From assembly GCA_009760855.2 (NCBI GenBank), contig WPIO01000004.1:630001-694000 (forward strand): a DNA stretch of 64,000 nt, in the 5' to 3' direction. Shown here in pieces: positions 43,746 through 57,528 of this stretch. Origin of the DNA: Cristatella mucedo. Taxonomy: Eukaryota; Bryozoa; Phylactolaemata; Cristatellidae. A program made the translations under genes and the position numbers. The notes beneath the pieces were generated by a model. That model had not been told where the DNA came from. It saw only the letters and a list, made by a program, of their open reading frames with translations, and searched no databases. Within the stretch, counting starts at the first letter, position 1; each line of letters opens with the position of its first letter.

Positions 43746-45041
43746 ACTTCATTTAGCAACCTTTTGAGTTTTTAAAGACTGTCCATAAGGAAGGCTGCTA
43801 GGGGAGCAGGTCATGCCCGTGCTCGATAGCAGACAGCAACTGTCCACTGCTGGGCTGCAAGAGATCCATTAGTAATTAAATGAGGCCAAACGATAATTTA
43901 AGAAACTTTCACAGGATCCATAACTTGAACGAAGCACGCCGTGCCCCGCTTAAAACTAACGCAGCGAACTCTGCACGTGGGTGCAAAGTCGACACAGGCC
44001 TATACAGCAGCTGTAAACTCGGCCGGCCGCAAGCATTGCATTAGGTAGGGGCATTGAAAAACGAGGTCCTGGCATTGCACCAGGTCCAAGGAACCAGACA
44101 AGGTTAATCAGCATTGGTGTCGCAGTCAAATAGTCAAACGTATTTGTACAGCGAGCACATACCTACGTACTGAGTACACACCCGTGTAATGAGCACATAC
44201 CGTGGCGCCCAGTGCCTGCCCTGGCTGCCAAATACTCAAAACTGACGTTTATAAGCGATCGCTGGCGGGTAGCTGCTGTCAACGTCGGGGGGTCCCTCCC
44301 CGAAGGTGGACAAGGAGTCGCAGCCTGTACAATGGTGTGCAAGCACAGTCGATCGAGAAAAGACGAAGCGCTGCCGCGCGTGCTAGCTGCAAACGGTGGC
44401 CCAAACGGATTAGTCAAAGCAGGGCTTCGAAAGAAAGAAAATGAGGAGCTGCCGGGATGAGAACAGGCTGCTCCGACGAGAAACCATTGCCCTACGACGG
44501 CTGCTACCTCGGAGACAAAAAGAGGCGACGCTCGTTCATACGAATGTGCAAGCAAAAAAACGCAAACGTCCATCGCCGACGCTTCACGCTCAATGGGCTG
44601 CTGCCTGCTGCGTGCGGAAGGAAGGCAACGACACCGTGCATTAGTAGCTGCAACGAAGTGCCCCAAACGTTCTCCTGCGGCCCCCAGCCCTAGTGGTGAT
44701 TACCGAGGCGGCACAAAATAAATGTAACTCGCATAAGGAGCAACTTTTCGTCAGTTTCGCCGGGCAAATGCAAACCCAGCGGATGCACAAGCTGCTGGTT
44801 TGTGTTGAAGTCGGTGTGCTGGCCTCGGCAGCTGGCGGCGGTGGCTCGAGGCTGATCGGGCGAGCCATCGACCACGAATCGAGTAGCCCGAGGCGTGGCC
44901 GACGAGCCCGGCCACAGTCCGATGTCATGAGGCTGCCAGGATCGACGGAAGCAACCGAAATCGGGCAGCAGTGGCCGAAGCTAGTCCCCTCCAGCAAGCG
45001 CCTGCCGCCGAAAGTCTGCTGCCGCCGCACGTGGGCGTCGC
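43746..45041 (-). other. Probable epsin 3' UTR and flanking DNA
   Basis: Follows the epsin stop on the minus strand. A 167-codon minus ORF at 44163-44666 with a chance NPF is not supported as coding. No transposon recognised. Confidence 0.4.
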
Positions 45042-45379
45042 TCAGAGGAAAGGGTTGTAGCTTTGCTGAGGCGGCTGAGACGTAAAAGCCGCCGCTGCGG
45101 TCGGATAGTAGGGCACGGTGCCGCCGATGCCGCCGTGGTAGCCTGCCGCCGCAGTGGCAGGCATGCCAACAGGTCCGCCGGAGGCCGTCATCATCGTCAC
45201 CATAGGCGGCTGGCCGAAGCCGCCGGTGCCACTCGAGGCGGACATCTGGATCAGCGATGGGCGCTGCGGCTGCTGAGCTGCAAATGGGTTGCTGCCGTAG
45301 CCAGTAGCTCCGGCGGACGATCCGAGCGAGAGAGGTGCGAGGGCCGGGCCACCGAACGCAGACACACTGGCCGCCGATG
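45042..45379 (-). CDS. epn: Epsin last exon: NPF motifs and stop
   Basis: After acceptor CGCCCCGTTGCAG the frame gives [32 protein letters not shown], a Gly/Pro/Met/Tyr-rich stretch and [12 protein letters not shown] before TGA. The terminal NPF binds EH domains, and ending on NPFL is typical for epsins. No clear AATAAA was found on the minus strand below this exon. Confidence 0.88.
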
Positions 45380-45683
45380 CTGCAACGGGGCGAGGGAGCT
45401 GCAGTTCGAGCAGAGACAAACAAGCGTCGGTCGGGCGAGCGAGCGAATGGCGGCACTGGTTGCATCGGATGCCCTCTGGCGCCCACCCATGAGCGACACT
45501 TCGAAAACTACTGTACGTGCCACTAACTGCACTTGCATGCTGACCCTGTGCACGTCACCCCCTAAGCATGTTATTCTTGTTGTTTATCGAGCATGCCACC
45601 ACTAACCATTCGATCGTGTTTCCTTTGCAGCAAATGTAAAGCACCTAGAAAGAGACTGAGTTCTTTGAGGGAACTTCATTCAG

Positions 45684-45715
<32 letters not shown>

Positions 45716-46411
45716 GTAGCATTGCATTTCCCCCTAACACCCTAAGAGAACACGGGCGGCAAAAACGAAGCTCATCGGTAAACTAGAGTGAATCCAGCAT
45801 GAACGTTTGCAGCATGCAGGGCGATTCGGCCGGACGAAGACCACCAGTGGCAGAATTTGTTTAAAATTACATGTCGTCAAGTTGAGAGGCGTCATAATAA
45901 TAATAATAACAATGATAATAATGCACTTGATAAAGTGCCCTCAGAGAACTCGATCTCTTTCTAGGCGCTTTACATTTGCTGCAAAGGGAAACATAATGTA
46001 ATGTATCTTCACAAAGCGACACAGACAATGTGGGTGTTATGCAGGAGAGTTTTCTATAAAGCAACCAAAGCCTGTGCGGCTTTCGGTCCGCATTCGGTAG
46101 CCAAAATCTCAAGCGGCAAAGATAAAGTGAGAAGCATAGTAGAGTCAGAGGAGCAGCTCAGATGCAGTGAGTAGCATATAGGAGTAGCAGCTCAGATGCC
46201 AGTGACCAGAGAGCACCATCGGGCTTTAGGCGATCGAGGACTGACGACACGGCCTCTGCAGAAATGATCTGTGCAGGTTAAAGTGCAGCCGAGTCAAATA
46301 AGGAGAACTGTAGCGAGCTGAGGCCCAAGCCATGTTATTTCAGACAAGACAAGTCGGAGCAAGAATGAAGGTGGTTAAACGTGAGCGAGAGGACAGATGC
46401 ACACACACACA

Positions 46412-46453
<42 letters not shown>

Positions 46454-46520
46454 CACACCTCCCAACGCGCGCACACACACACAGACACACACACAGACAC
46501 ACACACAGACACACACACAC

Positions 46521-46601
<81 letters not shown>

Positions 46602-49600
46602 TATATACCTACTAATTAAGGTGAGAAAGCAAAGCAGCGCACTCGCGTCACGTGGCAAGATGGCAAACATTCTTCAAATGCAAGTAGATGGTGCAACGGT
46701 GTCTTCCGTGACAGTATTGCTATGACTCAGCAAAGCGAGGCACACACAGCCACGGGCAGTTATATAAAATTCATTTGTACAGCATTTTTATAGATTAAGT
46801 TCTCTTGGAGTACTATACAAAAGAATTATAAATAAAAAATATATATAATTCATCTGTATAGCACTCCAAGAGAACTTAATCTCTATTCAGGCGCTTCATA
46901 TATGCCACGGGGCTCGAGCCCACGACCTCGGCCAGAAGATACATTCGCCTTGACCTTGGTTCAAGGCAAGCAGATGGCAATGTTTTTTTTTAGCTTCTTC
47001 GTACATCATAACCAGTAAAGAGATGTCATGACGTCAGCCGAGAGTGAGTTCCAGGCTCAAGGAATACGTGAACTAAATGCATGTCTCCATGGATTAGAGG
47101 TTGGTCCTAGCAAGGCACAGATAAAAATCAAAGAGCAGGTGGAATGATGCCTAGCCTGATGGGGAAAGTAGTTTGGACTGGTAAGGGGCAACTGCAAAGT
47201 TAATGAAGGGACCGGAACGTGAGTGACAAAACCTTGCATGTAACCCCTAACCATGTTATTCATTTTGTTTGTTTTTCAAGCGTGATTTTACTTACTATTC
47301 TATTGCGTATCACTTTGCAGCAAATGTAAAGCGCCTAGAAAGAGATTAAGTTCTCTGAGGGCGCTTTATCAAGTGCAATATTATTATTATTATTATTATT
47401 ATTATAGGCCGCATGATGGGGAGCTAGCAAAGATCGTTGAGAGCTGGCACAATGTGGCAACTGTGCTACTCACGACACGCAAGTCTAGCTGCCGAGTTTC
47501 GCACCAGCTGCAAGCGCTGCCTCACTACACAGGCCGGAAGAACTGCGCCCAGCGAGCTAAACAAGTATAGACGAGATATCACAAATGCATGAACCAGCTT
47601 GGCTTCGATACCCTTATCCAACCAAAGGCCTGAGTTTTTGCGATGCAATGGAGCTGAAACTATGCACAACAGACATCTAGCAAGGGGTAATTTCGGAACA
47701 TGTCGTGTCGAGTCCCCAAGAGGAAGCACGAGAGCTGCTGGCTGAGCCAATTTGAGTGTGCCGCTTTCCTTTTTTCCCCTGCATGATGCTAGGCTTTCAC
47801 GTAACTGACATGCCAGCTGCGTAGATCAACGAGCGGTGCTCTTTGAGGTGCTACAAGGTACGGAAAGCTCAACGCAGATGTAGACTGTAACATCACTCAG
47901 AGGCAGCTGCTGCACTGCTGCAAGATAAAGCAGCAGCAGCAGCAGGCAGTTGTAGCCTGCTGCAATCGTGACGAGCGCAGCCACTAGTCGTCAGGTAACG
48001 GCGCTCACCGACAGAAGGTGGCGTCTTCGTGACCAGGCTGTCGAGGTTCACCAGCTTGGCATTGGCGCCCAAGAAATCCTCGGCACCCTTCGGCTTCCGG
48101 TCGGACGGAGGCACCGCCTGCCCCATGACGCCGAGGTCGAAGTTCCCATTGCTCATACCTAGCAGCGAGCAGCCAGTTGAATGCTTGGGCACTGCTCGGC
48201 CTGCCGCCGGGCTAGACTCGAGAGTCAACTCGCAAGCCTTAACTGCAGAGCAGGCCGTAACCACGGTGACCGCCATTTAGACGGCAGCTTATTGCTCGAC
48301 GGTCGTTCGCTAGATCGGTACGAAACCGAGGGATAGCCGGCAAGTCGTCTCTGCTCGATCGCCAGTAACAACGAGCCAATCCAGCAGGCCGTCCATTGGC
48401 GCTGGATCCCAGCTGGCTCGCACTACCTGCTGCCGAAGCGCAACCCGAAGGCACCCCAGGCTCGAGGCGTGTACCACAGTAGTCGGGCGATAAAAAAAAT
48501 AATAATGCGAGTGGGTCACCGACTCGAAGTGATGGGGAGAGAAGAGGCAGCAAAGTCACGTGGGTTGGGTGGGCGGGCCCAGGCAGCAGTTTCACGCCCA
48601 CCCGCACGAACGTGGGAGCAAAGTCGGCTCCGGCCTGGCTGATGCGCCGTAAGACGTCGTCAACACCCTAGACATAATCAGCACACTCGATTCAACGTCG
48701 ATTGCAAGCTTAGTCAAGATGCAAACCTCAGAATGATTTCTCAGCAACCTGCGCTAGCAATTTGCCCCACTTGTAGACAGCTGCCATGTACACAATCAAT
48801 CAACGAAACCCAACCAATGAGACATACACTAGAACGGCAGAGTCCAGTAAAGTTGACAACATCATTGATTCAGAAATCCTCTTGCATTTCAGCAGAAGAG
48901 CCGCAGCGATGTCACTCTGCTTTCGGAAGGAATCCTGCTGCAGGCACAGAACTGGGTGGTACCTTACCCCTTGGCCAACAGCAAGAGACCTGCAATTGAT
49001 CAGGACAACAGGGCTGAGCCACAACGATCTACTATCTGAACTAGGGATATGTTAAGATTTCAGAGGGTTTTCTGGTTGATTCGACTGCACAGCACTGTCA
49101 CCAACATTGAACTCGGTGCCAACCAACAGCAGACTTACAATTGCTGGCTATCGCTCAGACATGAGACAGATGCCCTCGCCCAACTAGATTACCTGCTGAC
49201 GGCCTGAAGCAGACATCGACAACAAAACAGAACGTACCTGGAATGCTCGAGTTGATATACGTGTTGGGCAGGATTATCTTGGGCTGTTAATCGAGTAACC
49301 CCTCAATAAGGCGCCGAGGTATTGGTTTTAAACACAGCGCGCTGACAGACTGCAACTACTCTATCACCCACTGGGCAGGTGAGCAGGAAAAGGGGCAGCG
49401 TGAGTGTACGTGGTCGAGGGGCCTGCTAGATAGCTGGTGATGGCAAGAGCACTGCTAGCCTCACAGTTGCACTTTAGCAAATTAACATTTAGCCCCTTTA
49501 ACACCTTTTATCTACACTAAAAACTTCATTATTTGCTGCTAAATGCGACCTTTTCTGTCTGGGCTGCAAGCACTAAGAGCCAATTAATATATTGCTTACT

Positions 49601-52600
49601 TCCGATGAGACCTCGATACTCCTCATGCTTGCTCTTAACGAGTGTTCGCCGAGCTTCGCATTGTAGTTAATGCAACAGCTAACAGTTTTTACACTGCACT
49701 AAGTTGTGCTGCTCACTTGGGATTCCCTATATATAATTCATTTGTATGGCACCCTAAGAGAACTTAATCTCTCTTTTCAGGCGCTTCACATATGCCACGG
49801 GGCTCGAGCCCACGACCTCAGCCAGACCTTGGTCGGGGCGAGCACCTTAACCACCTGGCCAAACCAGCTCGGCCTCAAGTGGCAACTTGCAGACTAGGGC
49901 CTGCGATACGAATTAAACCGTGGCGTTAAGGACGTTAACTTACTTGTCAGTTACATTTTGGTAGTTAAAGATTTTCAAGTGTAAATAAGCAGTAGGTCTG
50001 CACCAGTTCAATCCACATTGCCAATAGTTTTAAGCTCAATTTTAAAAGCGTGGCCATCTCCGTATCTTTGCAGATTTGGATAGTTCAGGTACAATCTCCT
50101 TTTGTCAAGCTCTTTCACGTTATTTAGTAACGCCTCACAGGGCCTTCTTAGTCCACGTAGCCCTTTTGAAATCATCGGCTGCTGCCAGCACTTACTCTAA
50201 TTTTCGCATTTTGAGGTGTAGACACGGCGACCTGGGTGGGGAGGACGCTAAGGAAGGCTAAGGTTCTGAACCAAAGCGTCACGGCTGCTGGGGTCGAATT
50301 GGGCCGGGGACTGGCTGTCAAACGCAGCTGCAAGTGGAATGCACATCATCACGTGCGATCGGGAACGATCGACGCTTTCAATACCTGATGCTGATCCGCT
50401 TCCAAACGAGCCTGCTCTGCTCGTAGTCGTCGGCGCCGTTCTCTTGAAGACAGCCTCGAACTCGTCGCTAGGAGCTGACGCCAGCGACAGCGATCCGTTC
50501 GTCTGGGACGTGCCGCCACCGTTGGATGGCGGCACGTCCCACGGAGAGCCGCCGGATGCTTTGCCAGGTAAGGTTGCTGCTGCAGCAACGGGGGCAGGCG
50601 TGCTCCACGGGTCACGCACTTCAACGACAGAGCCAGACATCAATAATATTAACACAAAAGTATTAACTGAGCTATAAAGCCTTATTGATATGGCAGGAGA
50701 GGAACCTTCACGGCTATCACCACCGCTTGCAGTTGGCAATGAAGGATCGCCTACTGCAGGATTCGAACCCATGACCTCGCCATGTCGTGAAGAGCGAGCA
50801 CCTTACCGCCAGAGCTATTACGGCCCATCAATAATGGGCAGGCCAATTTCAATTCTTTACTCACATAGGTAATTGGCAGGCAAAACGAAGTAGGTACTGG
50901 TGCCCGTGTGTCACCAGTTCAAGGCTCAATAGATCAACCAAGCTGCTTCCATGTTCACACCCCAGCCAGCAGAGGGAGAGGGCCGCGTCCAACTACAGTC
51001 GTGAGTGGTCGGGAAGCGATGCCGGGAGGAGCGCACGCCCCCAAGCCGACGAACGAGGTAGTTGTGGGCACTAAGTTTTAGCATTTTGCCTCATTAAATT
51101 TGAGCATTTTATCACATTTCATTAAATTCACTACATTTTTGCATTCATTAGGCATTTTTTCGAACACCCCCTTTCCCACTTCCATGAGACCAACATAATG
51201 ATAGCCCAGGAGGTAAGGTTCTCGCTCTTCACGACCGAGATCGTGCGTTCGAATTCTTCAGTGGGCGATCCTTTATTGCCAACTGCAAACGGTGGCGATA
51301 GCCGTTAAGGTTATTCATTTTGTTTGTTTTTCAAGCGTGATTTTACTTACTATTCTATTGCGTATCACTTTGCAGCAAATGTAAAGCGCCTAGAAAGAGA
51401 TTGAGTTCTCCGAGGGCGCTTTATCAAGTGCAATATTATTATTATTATTAAGGCTAGGCTCTTCTGCCACTACAAAAATGAGGCTGTTAAATCAGCTAAT
51501 ACCAGAACAAGCAGAGCCTCTGCTGCACTGAGTCCAACCGGTGAGCGGGTGCCAAAGTGGATACATCCCAACGTCAAGCTTCAATAAAACATAGTCAAAT
51601 AACAGATGCAGAGTCCAAAATATCGACCACCAACCATCTGCTTAAACTCTTGCAGGTCAACATATTACTTGATGATTCTTGTGGCGATCTAGCACAGCAC
51701 TTGTCTAGCTTCTTTGTGAGCATGATAAGATCAGAGAGTCCATCCCATAGGTATCACCACCCCTGGACTCCCTCAGTAGCCACCTCCATAGTCTCCCTCA
51801 ATTTCTTGCAGTAGGTTAATATATACCTTCATGCCTGCATTTAGTGAACTCACGTCGAAGTTGATCTCCCAGTCTAAGAAGAGTGCAAGCCCTCTAGCCC
51901 ATACTCCTTAGCGGATGAACAAATTTGCTCCTGCCCTGTATAACCAACATAATAGTTATGACCCTGCCTTAGGTCTTGTCTCAGCATCTTTCACAAAGGT
52001 TGCTGTTTGGCCACTTACCAAGAAGGCAATACTAGAACAGAAGAATTTAAGCAGCTTCTTAACAGTCTGCTGTTCCCATCAAAGGCTGGAACGAATAAAA
52101 ACAGACCAGCTAAACTCTTTACTAAAAACTTCAAATCTAGCAATTAAGTTTCAGTAAGATTTTAGAGCTAATGACTCTGCCAAGTCAGCACTGCTGCAAG
52201 GAAAAAACCTTTTCAGAAATCCATAGTTAGGTATTGTATCTCAGCTTGTTTTTTGTGGATCTCTCGGTAGCATTTATTACAATTAATTAATCAGCAAGCC
52301 TTCTTGAGTGCCTTTAATCTGGGCTGGGTATGGCTGACACTGTACTGCAATGGTTACGGTCATGTATCAGCGGGAGACTCCAAAGCATTGATGGGGTACA
52401 CCAGGACTGTGGGCTTGGTCGATTTATTTTTACAATTTACTCTCCAGCCTGCCAATGTAATCGCTATGTATCCCAATCTAGGCTTTTGCTTCTATACGGC
52501 TGACTAACAGCTGTACCTATGTTTAGATCCAGCCTGGCCTTCCATAATGTCAAAGTCTTTAAACTCCCTTCCAACTGTACGTAGTGCTGACATTCGCACT

Positions 52601-55600
52601 TGGATGGCAGCAAAACATCTCAAATTGAATGACGACAGGACCAACTTACTACTTATGGGCAAACATAGTGGGACTCAGACATGGGAAAATATATCCCTTA
52701 AAATGGGCTCTGCCAACATATCTCCTTTAGCATCTGCACAAAATCTGGATGTACTCTTCCAAAGCAACCTTACATAAGTTCCACAGTCAAGTCTGCCAAC
52801 TTTCAGCTATATAAAATTGCCAAAAATTGGGTCTTCTTTAGACAAGCATACTGCACCCTAGCTCATCCACACATTTTTGACAACTGTTGAGACATGCGTA
52901 ACTCACTAGTTGCCGGTCTTCGACCTGTGCAACAAGGCAGCTCAGAAGCTAGGCTTGTCTGTCGTGATCACAGCAATTGCCACATAACACCTTGCTCATT
53001 TGGTCCAGTGGTTAAGTTGCTCACGCCCCCCCCTCGACCAACGTCTGGCCGAGGTCGCGGGCTCGAGCCCCGTGGCATATGTGGTGAAGTGTCTGCATAG
53101 ACCAACGTCTGGCCGAGGTCGTGGGCTCGAGCCCCGTGGCATATGTGGTGAAGTGTCTGCATAGAGATTAAGTTCTCCTAGGGCGCTATACAAATGAATT
53201 ATATATTGCATCACTAATCATTGACTTCCACTGGCTTCCATCATGCAGTGTATTGACTTCAAGGTTCTGCAACTCACTTAGAGGTCCTTTCATACTGTTG
53301 ATCCAGGCTACATCCCAAACAGGGCTGGGCATGGTGCCACCTGATCTTCTTACTCGAATCCGTGATAGCTGCACCTCAAACCGGCTTCAAATCCTTAAAA
53401 AGCCATGCCTTCAGTGGGTAATGTAATGAAGTGTAATTTATCTCCGTCTGTAACTCCACAAAGACTACGTGGGTGTTATGCAGGAGAGAATGCTTCCGAA
53501 GCCTAGAGCTTCCTAGCCTCACATCCAAATTGACATTAATACATCCACTGACTTGACATTTAAAAAGAAGCTAAAAATGAACGAATCTGCTCCAGGCAGC
53601 ATTCGCCGGGTCCGAGTAAATTGTCCTTGGCGAGCTTATGCATTCTGCCGCTGTTCATGCTATCTGTAACCGTACTGACACACTTCCTTCACAGAGCACA
53701 TAAGTACCTAGACATACATTTAGCTATTTTAGGGGGCCCTACACAAATACCTATCTATCAAAACCGTCGGAATCTGCTGCAGCAACTGAGAAACTGAATG
53801 CTTGCCTTACCGATATTCGATCCTGGATGTCGGAAAACTTCCTGAAATTAAATGACGATAAAACCGAACTGCTTCTCATAGGACACCTTAAGCGTGTGGC
53901 TGGATTAAAAGGCTTTGCTGTTCTAATAGGTGATGCTATTGTGCGACCTTCACCACATGCTCGTAATCTAGGTGTCGTGTTCGACAGCTGCCTCAATTTC
54001 AAAAGCTTCATTCAGAAGACTGCCTCTACAGCTAGCCGTCACATCCGATCCCTATCCAAGATTAGAAGCTGTCTCCCACAGTGGCTTGTAAAAAATTTAA
54101 CTAGCTCTTTAGTTCTGTCTCGGCTTGATTATTGTAATTCCCTTTTGGCTGGGCTACCAAAGAAAGCTATTATGCCACTGCAGCTGACTATGAATATGGC
54201 TGCAAGGCTAGTCTTCAAGTCCCAGAGGTTTGAGCACGCGTCTCCTTTGCTAAAAGAGCTAGGATGGTTGCCAGTTGAGCAAAGGATACGGAGCAAAGTT
54301 CTTACGCTGACCCACAAGGCCGGCCACGGCTTCGCTCCTTCGTACCTAGCTGAACTGCTGCATCAGTTTCAGCCTGTTCGCGCCCTCAGGTCCTGCGTGG
54401 ACAATAAATTAGCTGTCCCATTCCTCCGCTTAAAGACAGTTGGCGACAGAAGCTTTAGCTCTGCAGGTCCTAGGCTGTGGAACTCGCTTCCAAAATTCTT
54501 ACACAACGACATCTACTCTCCAACTGCCGACTATGGCACATTTTTTTCAGCGGTCCTGAACTGCTACTTCTATGCTACTCACTACCTCAACTGCTCTCCT
54601 AACTCTGCTATGCTTCCCACTTTCTCTTTGTTGCGTGAGACGAAGTCTGTTGGGTACCGAATGCGTTCCGAAAGCCGCTTAGGCTGTGAGTGCGCTATAC
54701 AAAACTCTCCTGCGTAACACCCACATGGTCTTTATGACTTTGTGGAGTTACTGAAGGAGATACATTACATTACATTACGATGAGCATACCTGCTGCTGCT
54801 GGCAGCGTGGCTGCACTGGAAGGCTTGGACGACGCCGACCAAGGATCAAATGCGGCGGCAGTGGAGGCTGGCTGAGGCGCCGACACAGCCGGGGCCGACA
54901 GGCTCCACGGATCGGTGGCCACGGCTGCAGGCGGCGGAGGCGCACTGGCTGCTGCCGTGGCAGGCAACGGCTGGAACGGATCGACCTGGGCCGGTGCGGC
55001 GGGCAGCGTGACGGAGGCCCACGGGTCGTTCTTGACCTTTGGAGTAGGCAGATCAAAGTCGAGCAGCTTCTACAGCAAAACAGTGCGCGGCACAGGCTGC
55101 GCACACGCGTGGCACGAGCGCTCTCTCGACGGCGCAGCCGCCTTCTGAGCTCCTGCTCAGGGCGCGCTGCAGCAGCTGCTGCTGCGTCGCGGTCGCGCAG
55201 ATTCGATCGCTCGCGATAAGCGGAGCAAAATCCGAGACTGGGCCGCCGAGGCGGCACAGTCTCCGCCGGAAGCAAGAGCGGCGGCCGGCAGAGGGTCTCG
55301 GTGGAAGATGGGCAGCGAGAAAGGGTACACGTGAAAAAGACCGTCGCCGATTCAACGGCCTCGTTTACATATGGGCAGAATGGGCAGCCTCAGAGGCCAT
55401 CGCGCTGCCTGCCGTTGCAGTGGGCAATCGAGGACTGTCCACTGCTGCAGGACTCGAACCTAAGACCTGGATCGTGATGTGCAAGCAACCGGGGTCCATC
55501 GGTCCCCTAAGACCACTCCGAGAGCAAGCAGAGCTCGGGATGGGACGGAGGGAGAGAGAAAGAGAAGGAGAGTGGGGGGGGGGGACTTGTGTGCAGAGTC

Positions 55601-57482
55601 AAGCCGAACCGAGCACGTGCAAGGCGAGTACGACCAGAAAAAAGGAAGTACGTAGTAGGTAGCCCACGGGCTTACGAGAGGCTACCACAATCCCAATGCG
55701 CGTAAGCGCGTACGTACACGTGTCGTGAGCGGCGCAGTTGCCACACGGCACCACTTCTCTCGCCATCCTGCAATGGCTCCCTCCCAGTCAAGCAACTCGT
55801 CGACTAGAAGAATTTGGTGCTCACTTTTAGGTGCCTTCATTCTTTGGCTCCAGCCTACCTATCAGATCTACCCCCCACCCCACCACCAGGCCAACGTCGT
55901 ACCACCACTTTTCTGAATGGAACCGTTTACCTAAATCTCTTACGAACATAAAATCCCTTGGATACTGTACCTTTAGTTCGTAAGCTCCCAAAGCCTGGAA
56001 CTCACTTCTGACTGGCGTCACGACATCCCCAGACTGCAAAATGCATCGCCCACCAGCTACGACTAGCTGCACGTCGTCTAGAAAGTGACGACAGCGAGCA
56101 GAGAAAGACTTTGTGATGGCCATCTCCCGGGTAACGACACTCATGCGGCTCGATCGCAAAACGACGCGTCACTCCCAGCGGGCATGCATGTGCGTGCTTG
56201 CTCCCACGCTGCAGCACCCCGGCCACGAGCGACTGCTGAGCAGGCTGCTAAGGGTAGCACACGTTTCTCAAGCACACCATTCTCAACGACGAGACACATC
56301 GGACAGACGACGACAAGAGGTCCCATGCCTACGACAAAGGAGCGCAGCCAAAGGGCTGCCGGGCGAGGCACCACCTGAACCTCTCGGTGGCCTCGCGGGC
56401 AAGACAGGTTGTTTCACGAGGCAACGGAGCCACTTTTGACAAACGAGCACGCCGAACCGCACCGCGACCAACTGGCAGCAACTCGAGCAGCAGCGCCACA
56501 GGCTCGGCAGGGCCGGAGGAGGCGACTGCGAGAGCGCACGAGAGAGCTGCCCAAGACATTTGGACGCAGGAAACAACAACCAGCAGGCGTTCATGCAAGC
56601 GCTGGAAGAGCGCTGGCAAATGCCGGCTCGTGCGCCGCCGCTTGAACGACAGGCAGGCACCAACGACCGCGAGAACCGCGCGGATCCGGAACGATCGTGC
56701 GCGCAAACGACGATCCGGAACGATCAACGTCGATCCGGAACGATCAACGATGAACAAACAACGATCCGGAACGATCGTGCGTGCAAACACAACCGCTAAA
56801 GCGCAGAGCCGCTCAAGAGATCGGCAGGCGGAGGCTCACACTGCCGCCACCGCGCTGCTCCTGCTGCTGCTGCTGCCTCCGGCGCCTCTGAAAACCACGA
56901 GGTCGGTCAGAGCGCGCGCACATGGCAAAACCGCTAAGGGCAAGCACTGGCTGCCGCTCCAGACGGGCCAGCCAGTGCTTGCCGGGCGCAGCCGAGCGCA
57001 CTGCACGAGCATGCGGCGGAGGCAGAAGGAGGAGGAGCGGGGGCCGGCCGGCATAAAGAGGCATACCTCGTTCGTCGAACTCTCAAGTGCGGCGGAGACG
57101 AACGGCTGCGGCATCGCCCTGACCGACGACGGCGCGTTGCTGCTGCCGCCCGGCGCTCCGAGCAGCAGATGCGGCGGGTGCGCAGCAGCGATCGCCGTCG
57201 TGGCGGGCGCGGCTGCGTTCTCCTTGCGGCTCTCCTCGAGAGCCAGCTGCAGCTTCAGCTCGTCCTGCCGCCGACGCTTCTCCTCGGCCTCGGCCTCTTC
57301 CTTGCTCATGGCCAGAGCCAGCTGCAGCTGCAGCTCCTCTTCGCCGGCCGACGAAGGCCGCGCCTCCTCGAGCTCGGCGGTAGCTGCGCCGCCGCCAGCG
57401 GCGACTGCGACGGGCTGGACCGGGCGGCGCGCGTCCGGCGAGCCGGCTGCAACGGCAGAGATCGTGCGATCGATCGATCGAT

Positions 57483-57528
<46 letters not shown>

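Larger units (their letters stand above)
45380..48008 (-). other. epn: Epsin intron with LINE, SINE and CA repeats
   Basis: It holds a plus LINE-B tail (45535-45716), a minus LINE-B tail (45890-45985) joined to a minus LINE-A 3' piece (45990-46200), (CA)n at 46398-46603, SINE-A fragments at 46765-46835 (plus) and 46853-46985 (minus), a minus LINE-B 3' UTR piece (47005-47220) and a plus LINE-B tail (47225-47404). Confidence 0.8.

Noticed and set aside
44163-44666. 167-codon minus ORF with an NPF tripeptide below the epsin stop
   Set aside because: No splice connection, low-complexity composition and a single chance motif. Better seen as 3' UTR or flank.
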